A DNA stretch of 64,000 nucleotides from Natronorubrum sediminis. GTDB taxonomy: Archaea; Halobacteriota; Halobacteria; Halobacteriales; Natrialbaceae. The translations under genes were made by a program, and so were the position numbers. The DNA lies in NCBI RefSeq assembly GCF_900108095.1, contig NZ_FNWL01000002.1:292748-356747 (forward strand), written 5' to 3'. The first letter of the stretch is position 1, and every line of letters starts with the position of its first letter. The notes below the pieces were generated by a model. The model did no database searches and was not told where the DNA came from. It saw nothing but the letters and a program-made list of their open reading frames with translations. Positions 36,106 through 45,405 of the stretch are shown in pieces.

Positions 36106-38040
36106 TTAGATGTCGATCCACTCGGCTTCCGGCGCGTTGTCCTTGATGAACTGCTTTCGTGGCTCGACGGCGTCGCCCATCAACACCGAGAACATCTTGT
36201 CGGCTGCAGCCGCGTCCTCGACGGTGATCTGCTTGAGAATCCGGTTATCGGGATTCATCGTCGTCTCCCAGAGCTGTTCGGGGTTCATCTCGCCCAGTCC
36301 CTTGAACCGCTGGACCTGGGTCGGATTGCCGTCGCACTTCTCTTCGACGATTTCGTCACGTTCGGCGTCGGTCATCGCATCGTAGGTCTCACCACGATAG
36401 CGAATCCGATACAGCGGCGGCTGGGTCGCGTAGACGTAGCCACCCTCGAGCAGCGGACGCATGTGCCGGTAGAAGAACGTCAGCATCAGCGTCCGGATGT
36501 GCGCCCCGTCGACGTCGGCGTCCGTCGCCATGATGATCTTCTTGTAGCGCACGTCTTCGACGTCGAACTCGTCGCCGATCCCCGCGCCGATTGCGGTGAT
36601 CATGTTCCGTATCTCGTCGTTCTCGAGAATGCGATCGAGACGGTGTTTCTCGACGTTCAGGATCTTCCCCTTGATGGGGAGCACCGCCTGAAACTCCGGA
36701 TTTCGAGCCTGCTTCGCGCTGCCGCCTGCGGAGTCACCCTCCGCGATGAACAGTTCTGCTTTCTCCGGGTCTTTGGTCTGGCAGTCGGCCAGCTTTCCGG
36801 GGAGCGAGGTGGACTCGAGGGCGGATTTCCGGCGCGTCAACTCTTCGGCTTTCTGAGCCGCTTTCCGGGCTTTCGCGGCCTCGACGGCCTTCATCACGAT
36901 GGCCTGTGCGGTGTCTGGGTGTTCCTCGAAGTACGTTCCCAGCCCCTCGTGCATCGCGCTCTCGACGATGCCACGAACTTCCGAGTTACCGAGTTTGGTC
37001 TTCGTCTGGCCTTCGAACTGCGGGTCTGGATGTTTGATCGAGATGACCGCAGTGAGTCCTTCGCGGATATCTTCACCCTTGAGGTTCTCCTCCAGGTCGG
37101 AGAGCAAGTCGTTGTCCTGTGCGTAGTCGTTTATGGTCCGCGTGAGGGCTGTTTTGAAGCCGGTGAGGTGAGTGCCGCCTTCGCGCGTGTTGATGTTGTT
37201 CGCAAAGGCGTGGATCGAGCCCTGCAGTTCCTCGGTGGCCTGCATCGCGACTTCGATCTGAATGTTCTGTTCTTCGTCTTCGAAGTAGATGATGTCCTCG
37301 TGCATCGCCGAGCGCGTCTCGTTGAGGTAGGTGACGAACTCGCGGATGCCGCCCTCGTACTCGTAGGTCTCTTCGACGATTCCCTCGCCCTCTCCGGCCG
37401 CTTCGCGCTCGTCGCGCAGCGTGATCCGCACGTCGGAGTTGAGGAAGGCGAGTTCTCGAAGCCGATTCGAGAGCGTCGAGAACGAGAAGCCATCCGATTC
37501 GAAGATTCCGGTGTCGGGCCAGAACCGAACCTGTGTCCCGGTCTCTTCGTCTGCGTCCATGTCTCGAACGCGCTCCATGTCGCCGACGGGTTCACCGCCT
37601 TCGAAGGCGTGCTCGAAGACGCTCCCGTTGCGTTTAACCTGGGCCTCGAGGCGCTCGGAGAGCGCGTTGACGACGCTCACGCCGACACCGTGGAGGCCGC
37701 CGGAGACCTGGTAGGACTTGTTGTCGAACTTCCCGCCTGCGTGGAGGACGGTCAGAATCACCTCGAGAGCGGGGCGATCGTACTCTTCGTGCGTATCGAC
37801 GGGGATACCACGGCCGTCGTCTGCGACGCTCACCGAGTCATCCTCGTGGATGGTGACGGTGATGTCGTCGCAGTGGCCGGCCAGTGCCTCGTCGATCGAA
37901 TTGTCCACCACTTCGTAGACGAGATGGTGGAGTCCTCGAGAATCGGTAGAGCCGATGTACATCGCTGGCCGTTTTCTGACGGCTTCCAGGCCTTCTAGGA
38001 CCTGAATTTGACCAGCGCCGTACTCGCTTTCCTGGGACAT
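36106..38040 (-). CDS. gyrB: DNA gyrase subunit B
   Basis: ATPase subunit of gyrase. GHKL ATP-binding motifs (EVVDNSIDEAL, DDGRGIPVD, GGLHGVGVSVVNALS) form the N-terminal half; TOPRIM motifs EGDSAGGSAKQ and DADVDGAHIRTLMLTFFYRH hold the acidic metal ligands; the C-terminus has RFKGLGEMNPEQLWETTMNP. 644 residues from the ATG giving MSQESEYGAGQIQVLEGLEA; the frame stays open 72 bases upstream but without homology. Confidence 0.97.
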   Translation of the reverse strand: MSQESEYGAGQIQVLEGLEAVRKRPAMYIGSTDSRGLHHLVYEVVDNSIDEALAGHCDDITVTIHEDDSVSVADDGRGIPVDTHEEYDRPALEVILTVLHAGGKFDNKSYQVSGGLHGVGVSVVNALSERLEAQVKRNGSVFEHAFEGGEPVGDMERVRDMDADEETGTQVRFWPDTGIFESDGFSFSTLSNRLRELAFLNSDVRITLRDEREAAGEGEGIVEETYEYEGGIREFVTYLNETRSAMHEDIIYFEDEEQNIQIEVAMQATEELQGSIHAFANNINTREGGTHLTGFKTALTRTINDYAQDNDLLSDLEENLKGEDIREGLTAVISIKHPDPQFEGQTKTKLGNSEVRGIVESAMHEGLGTYFEEHPDTAQAIVMKAVEAAKARKAAQKAEELTRRKSALESTSLPGKLADCQTKDPEKAELFIAEGDSAGGSAKQARNPEFQAVLPIKGKILNVEKHRLDRILENDEIRNMITAIGAGIGDEFDVEDVRYKKIIMATDADVDGAHIRTLMLTFFYRHMRPLLEGGYVYATQPPLYRIRYRGETYDAMTDAERDEIVEEKCDGNPTQVQRFKGLGEMNPEQLWETTMNPDNRILKQITVEDAAAADKMFSVLMGDAVEPRKQFIKDNAPEAEWIDI

Positions 38041-38232
38041 GTAAAACCTGCTTTCTGGTAGTGTTCGGGCACTAATAAAAGTCACGTACGCGCGCGGGCG
38101 AGCAGGGGGCAATGTGTGATTACGTTTTAAGAGGTCTACCGCCCCCGCAGTCGCGGACGCAACCCGTTCATCGAATACGACAGGTAATGGGTCGTTGGAG
38201 ACCGAAAGACCGGGCGTACTCGGCCCCGAGCG

Positions 38233-39993
38233 TTAGAACCCGATCGCCTGTCCATCCCGTCGCGGATCGGAGCCGCCGATCAACGTCCCATCCGAATCGC
38301 GGTAGATGAACTGTGCGCCACCGAAGTGATTCGCATCCGGTTCGAAGTACTCCGACTCGAGGACGATTTCGTGGCCTCGCTCGCGCAAAGAGTCGATGGT
38401 CTCCTCGGGCAGTCGCGTCGTCTCGAGGGCGACCTCGTGGCCCTCCTCGAATCTGAATCGGGGAACGTCGATCGCTGCCTGGGGGTTCAACCCGGACTCG
38501 AACGTGTTAGCCAGCAATTGGAGGTGTCCCTGTGGCATCATCGACCCACCCATCACGCCGAACGAAGCGCGGAACTCGCCGTTGTGGGCGAGCATGCCGG
38601 GGATGAGCGTGTGGAACGGACGTTTTCTCGGTTCGATCGCGTTCGGATCCGCTGGATCGAGACTGAATTCTGTCGCGTGGTTTTGGAGCGTGAAGCCACC
38701 GACGACGAGACCGCTTCCGAAGGGCTTGAAGCCACTGGTGAGCATCGAGACGGCGTTTCCGTTCCGGTCGACGACGGTGAGATAGACCGTATTCGAATTC
38801 GGTGTGTCGCCGGCCTCGGGGTCGTACTCCCCGACCGACTCGCCGATCTCTGTTGCACGCTCGCGAGCGTACGCTTCATCGAGTTTCGACTCGAGTGGAA
38901 CGTCTGCGTCGAGTGGGTCTCCGAGGTACTCCTCGGCGTCCGTGAAGGCGATTTTGATCGCTTCGATCAGTTTATGGAGTCGTTCTGGATCGGTCGGTTC
39001 GTCGGGCAACTCGAGGTGCTCGACGATGTTCAACGCCTCGAGTGCGACTACTCCGATCGTGTTAGGTGGGTGTTCGAGTACCTCGTACCCCTGGTATTCC
39101 GTGCTGATCGGGTCGTTCCAGTTGCTCTCGAACGCCTCCAGGTCCTCGAGTTCGAGTAACCCATCGTGTTCTTGCACGCGATTGACGATCTGTTGTCCTA
39201 ACTGCCCCCCGTACACCGTCTCGATGCCCTCGTTTGCGATTCGCTCGAGCGATTCCGCGAACGCACGATTGGTGAAGACGGACTCGGGAGCCGGCGTCTC
39301 GCCGTTCTCGAGGTAGGTCTCTCGAAACGACTCGAACGCTGCAACGCGCGGTGCAGCGGCTTCCCACTGAGTCGCGATGTACTCGCTGATCGGGACGCCG
39401 TCTCTGGCGTGTTGAATCGCTGGCTGAAGCACGTCGGCGAACGGGAGGTCTCCGTAGCGATCCGACAGCCGGTAGAGCCCGTCGACGACACCGGGGACCG
39501 TTACAGATAGTGGTCCTTCGGACGGAATACTCGGGGACGCGTCCCCGTCCGTCTCGTCGATTTTCTCGCGATAGGTTTCGACGTCGGCGGCGGCCGGTGC
39601 GTACCCCGTTCCGTTGAGCGCCTTGTACTCGCCGTCGAAGTGCGTGAGCGCGACGATATCGCCGCCGAGCGTGGTCATGTGTGGTTCGACGAACGCGAGT
39701 TCGGCCGCGACGGCGACGGCCGCATCGGCCGCGTTTCCACCGTTCTGAAGGACGCGAACCCCCGTCTCTGCCGCCAGTGGATGGCTCGTCGCGACCATTC
39801 CGTTTCGGGCCATGACGGCCGAGCGACGGCCGATGAACTGCCATGGATACTCGAACTCGCCCGTCGAAGACGGACTATACTCGTTGCGTTCGGCGGCCCC
39901 GATACCACTCCCACCCGGTGCGTTGGCCCCGATAACACCGGTCACTGCCGTTTCAGAACCGAATCGCTCGAGGAACGTCCGTCTGTTCGTCAC
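38233..39993 (-). CDS. ggt: Gamma-glutamyltransferase with Tat-type signal
   Basis: N-terminal nucleophile hydrolase acting on gamma-glutamyl compounds. 586 residues; the expected autoprocessing/nucleophile threonine is Thr402 in NSNTVYLTVVD, and the oxyanion and substrate motifs FGVMGGSMMPQGHLQ are present. ALNGTGYAPA is the acyl-binding region. The N-terminus MTNRRTFLERF has the twin-arginine RRxFL motif, then a weak Ala/Gly-rich h-region without lipobox cysteine, so folded export is likely. Haloarchaea use gamma-glutamylcysteine in place of glutathione, a candidate substrate (inference). Confidence 0.92.
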   Translation of the reverse strand: MTNRRTFLERFGSETAVTGVIGANAPGGSGIGAAERNEYSPSSTGEFEYPWQFIGRRSAVMARNGMVATSHPLAAETGVRVLQNGGNAADAAVAVAAELAFVEPHMTTLGGDIVALTHFDGEYKALNGTGYAPAAADVETYREKIDETDGDASPSIPSEGPLSVTVPGVVDGLYRLSDRYGDLPFADVLQPAIQHARDGVPISEYIATQWEAAAPRVAAFESFRETYLENGETPAPESVFTNRAFAESLERIANEGIETVYGGQLGQQIVNRVQEHDGLLELEDLEAFESNWNDPISTEYQGYEVLEHPPNTIGVVALEALNIVEHLELPDEPTDPERLHKLIEAIKIAFTDAEEYLGDPLDADVPLESKLDEAYARERATEIGESVGEYDPEAGDTPNSNTVYLTVVDRNGNAVSMLTSGFKPFGSGLVVGGFTLQNHATEFSLDPADPNAIEPRKRPFHTLIPGMLAHNGEFRASFGVMGGSMMPQGHLQLLANTFESGLNPQAAIDVPRFRFEEGHEVALETTRLPEETIDSLRERGHEIVLESEYFEPDANHFGGAQFIYRDSDGTLIGGSDPRRDGQAIGF

Positions 39994-40185
39994 ACCGTCG
40001 ATACCTGAAGCACTGACTAAACGGTTATTGGCGATCGCTCTGTCCGTCTGCGGTGCCTGACAGTCTGGTAAAGGAAACGAAACTCGGCGACGAAAACGAC
40101 TGCTGAACAGTCTCTCTTGTTGTGATTGGCCTGCTAATCAGAAGAGTCACAACCCCCGCCACGAGCGTCTCACCAACGCCCGCAG

Positions 40186-40965
40186 ATGCTTGGATTTCCG
40201 TTCGAACTCACCCTCGTCTTGTTGCTCGTCTCGATCGCCTTCTTCGCCGGCATCGGAATCACAACGATCGGTCCCGGTGGCATCTTCGTCACCATCGCCC
40301 TCTACTCGCTAACACCGCTCGCCTCGGGCGAGGTCGCGGGGACCGCCCACGCGACGTTCGTCGTCACCGGTCTCGTCGGTAGCGTCGCCTACCTCTACTC
40401 CGGCGAGATGGACACCGGCGAGAGTCGCGCGATCGCCGTTATTTTGAGCGCCTCGAGTATCGTCGGTGCCCTCGCCGGGGCGTACATCAACTCGTTCGTG
40501 CCGCGAACCGTGTTCGGAATCTTGCTCGGAGCCGTGTCGATGGCCGTCGGCGCTATTATCCTCTATCGAGAGCGACGAGGCTTCACCCCGCTGTACGACC
40601 TCGACGCGCTCGAGCGACAGGGGCAACTCGCGCTCGCGGGTCTCGGCGTGTTTCTTGGCGTCTGTAGCGGCCTCTTGGGAATTGGTGGGCCCGTGTTGGC
40701 CGTCCCGGCCCTGGTGTTGATCGGCGTCCCCATGTTACTCGCCGTCGCCGTCGCGCAGGTCCAGTCGATCTTTATCGCGGCGTTTGCCACCGCAGGGTAC
40801 GCCTTGCAGGGAGAGGTCATCTTACCACTTGCCGTCGCCATCGGCTCTCCGCTGCTCCTCGGTGTCATCATGGGGTGGAAGATCGCCTATATGATCGAGC
40901 CGGAACGCCTCAAGCTCATCCTCGGGGTCGTCCTCCTCGGCGTCGGTCCGTACCTCGCGCTGTAG
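40186..40965 (+). CDS. TSUP-family (TauE/SafE) anion transporter
   Basis: Predicted exporter or importer of sulfur-containing or organic anions. 259 residues with about eight hydrophobic segments in two inverted halves; IGITTIGPGGIFVTIALYSL in the first and LGVCSGLLGIGGPVLAVPAL in the second are the paired family motifs. Charged loop RERRGFTPLYDLDALERQG lies between. It starts 192 bases from the divergent ggt gene; a link through sulfur compounds is possible but not proven. Confidence 0.85.
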   Translation: MLGFPFELTLVLLLVSIAFFAGIGITTIGPGGIFVTIALYSLTPLASGEVAGTAHATFVVTGLVGSVAYLYSGEMDTGESRAIAVILSASSIVGALAGAYINSFVPRTVFGILLGAVSMAVGAIILYRERRGFTPLYDLDALERQGQLALAGLGVFLGVCSGLLGIGGPVLAVPALVLIGVPMLLAVAVAQVQSIFIAAFATAGYALQGEVILPLAVAIGSPLLLGVIMGWKIAYMIEPERLKLILGVVLLGVGPYLAL

Positions 40966-41085
40966 CTCGCGTGTCGACGAGTACGTCGACGTGGAATGGT
41001 CGGCCAGCCAGTCCGGCCGAGCGTCGGCACCATCGTGCCAGACACTGAAGTCACTCGCTATCGATTCTCCGTTCGACTACCGGTT

Positions 41086-41532
41086 ATGTCCCCCCGGATC
41101 CTCATCCCGTTCGACGACTCCGAACCCGCACGCGAGGCCCTCGAGTACGCCGTCGACCTCTTTCCCGATGGCGAGTTCGTCGCGTTGACCGTCGTCGACG
41201 TGACGACGATGCCGTTCATCCCGAACAGTGCAACCGACGCGCAAGCCCGTGACAGACTCGAGGAACTCTTCGGAGAATCGGACGAATCCACCTCCGTCGA
41301 CGAACACCTACAAACCGCCGAATCGCTCGCGAACGAATTGGGCGTAGACCTCGAGACGCGAATGCGACTCGGATCGCCGGCCCAAGAAATAGTCGAGTTC
41401 GCCGAGACCGAATCGATCGACCACGTGGTGATCGGAAGTCGCGGGCGCTCCGGTATGCGACGCGTCGTTCTCGGGAGTGTCGCCGAAGTCGTCGTCCGAC
41501 ATTCCCCAGTGCCGGTGACAGTCGTTCGCTAA
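41086..41532 (+). CDS. Universal stress protein (UspA family)
   Basis: Alpha/beta nucleotide-binding protein. From ATG at MSPRILIPFDDSEPAREALE, 148 residues. The ATP-binding loop G-x2-G-x9-G-S/T is intact in VIGSRGRSGMRRVVLGSVAE followed by VVRHSPVPVTVVR. The frame is open for 90 bases upstream, but the family starts at this ATG. Haloarchaea carry dozens of such genes; the ligand-dependent role is unknown. Confidence 0.92.
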   Translation: MSPRILIPFDDSEPAREALEYAVDLFPDGEFVALTVVDVTTMPFIPNSATDAQARDRLEELFGESDESTSVDEHLQTAESLANELGVDLETRMRLGSPAQEIVEFAETESIDHVVIGSRGRSGMRRVVLGSVAEVVVRHSPVPVTVVR

Positions 41533-41668
41533 TCGGGACTGCTCTCCTGCGTTACTTTCCTAGCGTATCAGTTACTACCTCCATTCAGCCCCAGTGGAGT
41601 TCAACAATCGAGATTGTAGGGACAATCGCCAAAATTCACTTACCACCAGTGCTGGTAGCCACACCCGA

Positions 41669-42916
41669 ATGCTTCCAGTTGTCGCGCTTGTGCTCGCGTT
41701 CGTCGCACTCGTGATCGTGCTCGAGGTCGTCTCGTACGCCTCACTCAAACGGATCCCCGCCGTTGCGACGGAAGAGTTTCCGGAGATCGATCGAACGCTG
41801 CTGGACAAATTCAGCAGCTACGATCCGGAGTTAGGGTGGTCTCCACAGCCAAACCGCGAAAAGCAAAAAGACACGGGTGATCACCTCCCTGGCGAAGAAG
41901 TTCGCAGCGTCGTCACGTACTCGACCGACGAGTACGGAAGCCGAGTGTGCGTCCCGAAAGACCGGGACGAAGACGCCGACCTCACCGTTTCCACGTACGG
42001 GGATTCGTACTGTTTCTGCCGGGAGGTCGACGACGACGAGACGTTTCAACACTATCTCTCGACGGACCTCGACACCCACGTTTCGAACTACGGCGGCGGC
42101 AACTACGGTCTCGATCAGGCGCTGATGCGGCTCAAACGCCAGTACCCCGACGAAGAGACCGACTACGTGTTCATGGTCGTCACCGCTGCATCGATCGCCA
42201 GAATCCTCTCCGTCTGGAAACACTACCAGGAGTTCGGCAACATCCTCGCGGTCAAGCCCCGATACGTCCTCGAGAACGGCACGCTCGAGCGCGTCGAGAA
42301 CCCCGTTCAGGAGAAAGAGGAACTGCTCGACCTGCCGGCCAAAGCTGACGTCTTGCGGGAGTACGACTTTCACTACGACCACTGGTTCAAACCCCACTAC
42401 GCGACGTTTCCGTACACGTCGGACTTCCTCGACAAGCCGGAGTACCTTCGGTACGCCCTCTACACGGGAGGGAAGGAACTCGAGCGCCGCGCCGGGCGGT
42501 CGGTTCCGGGTGTCGACTTCGATCAGGCGCAAACGCAGTCAGCGCTGCGAATGGAACGCCCTCGCGTCCACTATCACGAACGACTGTTCGAGACGCACGA
42601 GCAACTCTTCGACGCGCTCATCGAGGAGTTCGTCGACTACGCGGACGAACAGGAGTTCACGCCGGTGTTCGTGATGGTTCAACAGCTTCGATACGCGACG
42701 TACGAGTCCGAACACGGAGCGATATACGGCGACTTGATGGACCGACTGGACGACTCCTACGACGCCCTCGAGACGATCGACATGGCTCGACACTTAGACC
42801 CGGACGACGGCGTCGAGTCGCTGTACGTCGAACGCGGAGAGGGAGGTCACTACAGTCCGGAGACGAATCAACAGATCGCAGACGTGCTGGCTTCGGTGAT
42901 CGACGAAGAGCCCTAA
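41669..42916 (+). CDS. Membrane-anchored SGNH-hydrolase-like protein
   Basis: 415 residues. An N-terminal helix (MLPVVALVLAFVALVIVLEV) anchors a large extracytoplasmic domain. The block I motif appears as YGDSYCFC, an Asn/Gly block as YGGGNYGLDQAL, and a late GHYSPETNQQIADVL where the family has D-x2-H/H; this layout recalls AlgX/DltD/PatB-like SGNH proteins that move acyl groups on cell-surface polymers. The catalytic assignment is tentative, since the Asp of the last block is not obvious. Start chosen at the ATG before the hydrophobic segment. Confidence 0.65.
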   Translation: MLPVVALVLAFVALVIVLEVVSYASLKRIPAVATEEFPEIDRTLLDKFSSYDPELGWSPQPNREKQKDTGDHLPGEEVRSVVTYSTDEYGSRVCVPKDRDEDADLTVSTYGDSYCFCREVDDDETFQHYLSTDLDTHVSNYGGGNYGLDQALMRLKRQYPDEETDYVFMVVTAASIARILSVWKHYQEFGNILAVKPRYVLENGTLERVENPVQEKEELLDLPAKADVLREYDFHYDHWFKPHYATFPYTSDFLDKPEYLRYALYTGGKELERRAGRSVPGVDFDQAQTQSALRMERPRVHYHERLFETHEQLFDALIEEFVDYADEQEFTPVFVMVQQLRYATYESEHGAIYGDLMDRLDDSYDALETIDMARHLDPDDGVESLYVERGEGGHYSPETNQQIADVLASVIDEEP

Positions 42917-42991
42917 TGGAGCGATTCATCGTCGAACGTACGTTGAACGTGGTGTAATAGGGATTTACAAACTCGAAGTCAAACAGTACGG

Positions 42992-43651
42992 ATGATGGCA
43001 GCTGAGGCGACGTTTACGATTCCGGCAGCGCAGTTTCCACTTGGGACGGTTTTCGATCGACTGCCGAGTGTTACGGTCGAATTCGAGCGAATTATTCCTG
43101 CACAGGACGTCGTAGTCCCGTACTTCTGGGTCCGCGGGACGACGGTCGACGACGTGGCGGATTCGTTCGCGGAGCACCCGGGAGTCGAGGACATTCGATT
43201 CGTCGATTCCGTCGACGACCAACACCTCCTGCGCGTCGAGTGGGCGCTCGAGTACGACGGCGTATTGCGTGCACTCTCGGAGGGGAACGTGGCACTCATT
43301 GAAGCCGTCGGAACGAGCGACCAGTGGACGTTCGAAACTCGCGCCGACAGTCGACAGGATATCTCCGATTTCCAGAACCGATGTCGGGAGTACGACGTCC
43401 CGATTCGACTGATGAAGCTACACGCGCTCACGCCACTCGAGTCCGATATCAAAGGGACACTCACGGACACACAACTAGAGACGCTGGTGCTCGCGTACGA
43501 CCGCGGATACTTCAACTCACCTCGCGACGTGACGATGGCGGAACTCGGAGCCGAACTCGGCATCTCACAGCAAGCCGTGGCGTCTCGCATTCGGCGTGGT
43601 CTCGATCAACTCCTCGAGACGGCGCTCGCTGACGTCATTTCGAACGAGTAA
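42992..43651 (+). CDS. Bat-type HTH_10 transcriptional regulator
   Basis: 219 residues. The C-terminal HTH_10 domain (bacterio-opsin activator type) is clear: LTDTQLETLVLAYDRGYFNS, then RDVTMAELGAELGISQQAVA and SRIRRGLDQLLETAL. The N-terminal ~150 residues form the associated GAF-HTH/BAT sensor-like domain (FWVRGTTVDDVADSFAEHPG). Haloarchaea have many of these; the target and signal are unknown. It is 75 bases after the SGNH-like gene on the same strand. Confidence 0.88.
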   Translation: MMAAEATFTIPAAQFPLGTVFDRLPSVTVEFERIIPAQDVVVPYFWVRGTTVDDVADSFAEHPGVEDIRFVDSVDDQHLLRVEWALEYDGVLRALSEGNVALIEAVGTSDQWTFETRADSRQDISDFQNRCREYDVPIRLMKLHALTPLESDIKGTLTDTQLETLVLAYDRGYFNSPRDVTMAELGAELGISQQAVASRIRRGLDQLLETALADVISNE

Positions 43652-43739
43652 CCGGCCCGTCGACACTCCGACACCGCTTATAAACGAGTTGTATTTTCAA
43701 CAACCACCCTCAACATCGACGACAGATTCACCTCACCGT

Positions 43740-44105
43740 ATGGGTGGAACGCGGATTACTGTTGACACCATATTCGAATTGTGTCGAAGTAGACACCGCC
43801 GTCTCGTTCTCGCGAAATTGTCGAATCGATCTCGACCGATGACGGTCGACGAACTCACTGCAGTACTCGTCGAACACGAGCGAACGCAATCGACCCACCC
43901 ACCATCGATGACTGAATCTGATTACGTTTCGCTGTCACTTCATCACGTCCACCTCCCGAAACTAGCCGCACACGACCTCATCGAATACGAGTGCACCGAC
44001 GGGCATCTCGAGCCGACAGCCACGTTCGAACAGCACAAATCTAAGATAACTGCCGTCATCGACGCGACCGAGTCGACGTTCGACGCCCCGCCAGATAGCT
44101 CGTAA
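43740..44105 (+). CDS. DUF7344-type HTH protein
   Basis: 121 residues with a winged-helix-like N-terminal domain: TIFELCRSRHRRLVLAKLSN, then PMTVDELTAVLVEHE and LHHVHLPKLAAHDLIEYECT. This R-R-R-x2-L pattern followed by HVHLPKLxxxGLI is characteristic of the haloarchaeal DUF7344 regulators. The ATG at MGGTRITVDTIF is chosen over an upstream in-frame ATG within the preceding gene. Function unknown; probable small DNA-binding regulator. Confidence 0.75.
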   Translation: MGGTRITVDTIFELCRSRHRRLVLAKLSNRSRPMTVDELTAVLVEHERTQSTHPPSMTESDYVSLSLHHVHLPKLAAHDLIEYECTDGHLEPTATFEQHKSKITAVIDATESTFDAPPDSS

Positions 44106-44299
44106 TCCGTTCCCTTCCACTCACCGCTCCTGACACACGGCGGGTCGTCCCACATAGTCGGATTCGATAGTGCTCAGATGGTCGTTCGCCGCCACGACTC
44201 GAGATCCCTGCTCGAGACCGATTTCTGTGGGCTCGGTGATAAACACGTGTCAGTACCCGGGGTATCGTTGACGGGGATGAGTGTCGTAACGATTGTACG

Positions 44300-45307
44300 A
44301 TGGAGTGGCTGTATCTGGCTCTGGGAGTGGTCGTGCTCGTCGCTGTGGTCGTCGATATTCTCTGGACGACGCTCTGGGTCGACGGTGGATCCGGTCCTCT
44401 CTCAGCGCGGTTGACCACGTGGACCTGGCGTGGTCTCCGTCGGGTGAGCAGTGATCACCCACTGGGGTTGAGTCTCGCCGGCCCGTTGATCCTCGCGTTG
44501 ACACTCGCGATGTGGATCGCGTTACTGTGGCTCGGATGGACGTTGCTCTTCGCCGGTGACGAAACCGCACTCATCAGCACCCACACCGGCGAGCCAGCGG
44601 ACTGGTCAGGACGGTTCTACTACGTCGCGTACACGATGTTTACGAACGGGAACGGCGATTACACCCCGACGGCAGGCGAGTGGGAAATCACGAGTTCGCT
44701 GACGACCGCGACGGGGATGGCGTTCGTCACGCTCGGCGTCTCTTACATCCTCACCGTGCTCGGTGCCGTCTCCGAAAAACGCTCGTTCGCGAGCGACGTC
44801 ACCGGCCTCGGCGAGCGAAGCGAAGCCTTCGTTCGCGCCGGGTGGACCGACGAGGACGAATTTTCCGGACTCGACTTGCCACTCGAGTCGCTGTCGGCCC
44901 AACTCTCCGTCCTCGCTGACCAGCACAAGGCGTACCCAATTCTCCACTATTATCACAGCGAACGGCCCTCTCGAGCCTCTGCGATGGCCGTCCCCATCTT
45001 CGACGAGGCGCTGACCATCTTTCGCCACGGTGTGAGCGAGGAACGACAGCCCAATCCGACGTTAGTCGAGAACGCTCGCTCGAGCGTCGATAGCTACCTC
45101 GATACGCTCGATACGGCGTTTATCGACCCCGCTGACGAGGTGCCCCCACCTCCTGCCCTCGAGCGCGTTCACGAAGAGGAGATTCCGACCGCCACCGACG
45201 CCGAGTTCGAGTCGGCCCTCGATGAGCTCTCTATGCGCCGTCGAAAGCTCCTCGGCGTGGTCCGCGCCGATGCGTGGTACTGGCCGCCACTCGAGGAAGA
45301 ATCGTGA
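44300..45307 (+). CDS. Two-pore-domain-like ion channel protein with altered filter
   Basis: 335 residues. Helices lie at residues 2-24, 58-85 and 130-156. A pore loop between the last two reads YTMFTNGNGDYTP (residues 111-123). This aligns with the K+ filter T-x-G-Y/F-G-D but has Asn where Tyr/Phe is expected. The C-terminal ~170 residues are cytosolic and helical (SLSAQLSVLADQHKAYPILH), without an RCK fold that I can see. So it is channel-like, but ion selectivity is doubtful. It is followed by top6B about 100 bases on. Confidence 0.7.
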   Translation: MEWLYLALGVVVLVAVVVDILWTTLWVDGGSGPLSARLTTWTWRGLRRVSSDHPLGLSLAGPLILALTLAMWIALLWLGWTLLFAGDETALISTHTGEPADWSGRFYYVAYTMFTNGNGDYTPTAGEWEITSSLTTATGMAFVTLGVSYILTVLGAVSEKRSFASDVTGLGERSEAFVRAGWTDEDEFSGLDLPLESLSAQLSVLADQHKAYPILHYYHSERPSRASAMAVPIFDEALTIFRHGVSEERQPNPTLVENARSSVDSYLDTLDTAFIDPADEVPPPPALERVHEEEIPTATDAEFESALDELSMRRRKLLGVVRADAWYWPPLEEES

Positions 45308-45405
45308 TCTTCGTTCACTTCCATCACCCACCGACCGCTATTGCCCCCTTCACTTTCACTCCGGTAACACACAGCTTTTAGCCCCGCCGTTAGTATGGAG
45401 GGACA

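Noticed and set aside
38112-38309. 65-codon + frame between gyrB and ggt
   Set aside because: Pro/Arg-rich, overlaps the conserved C-terminus of ggt, no recognisable content.
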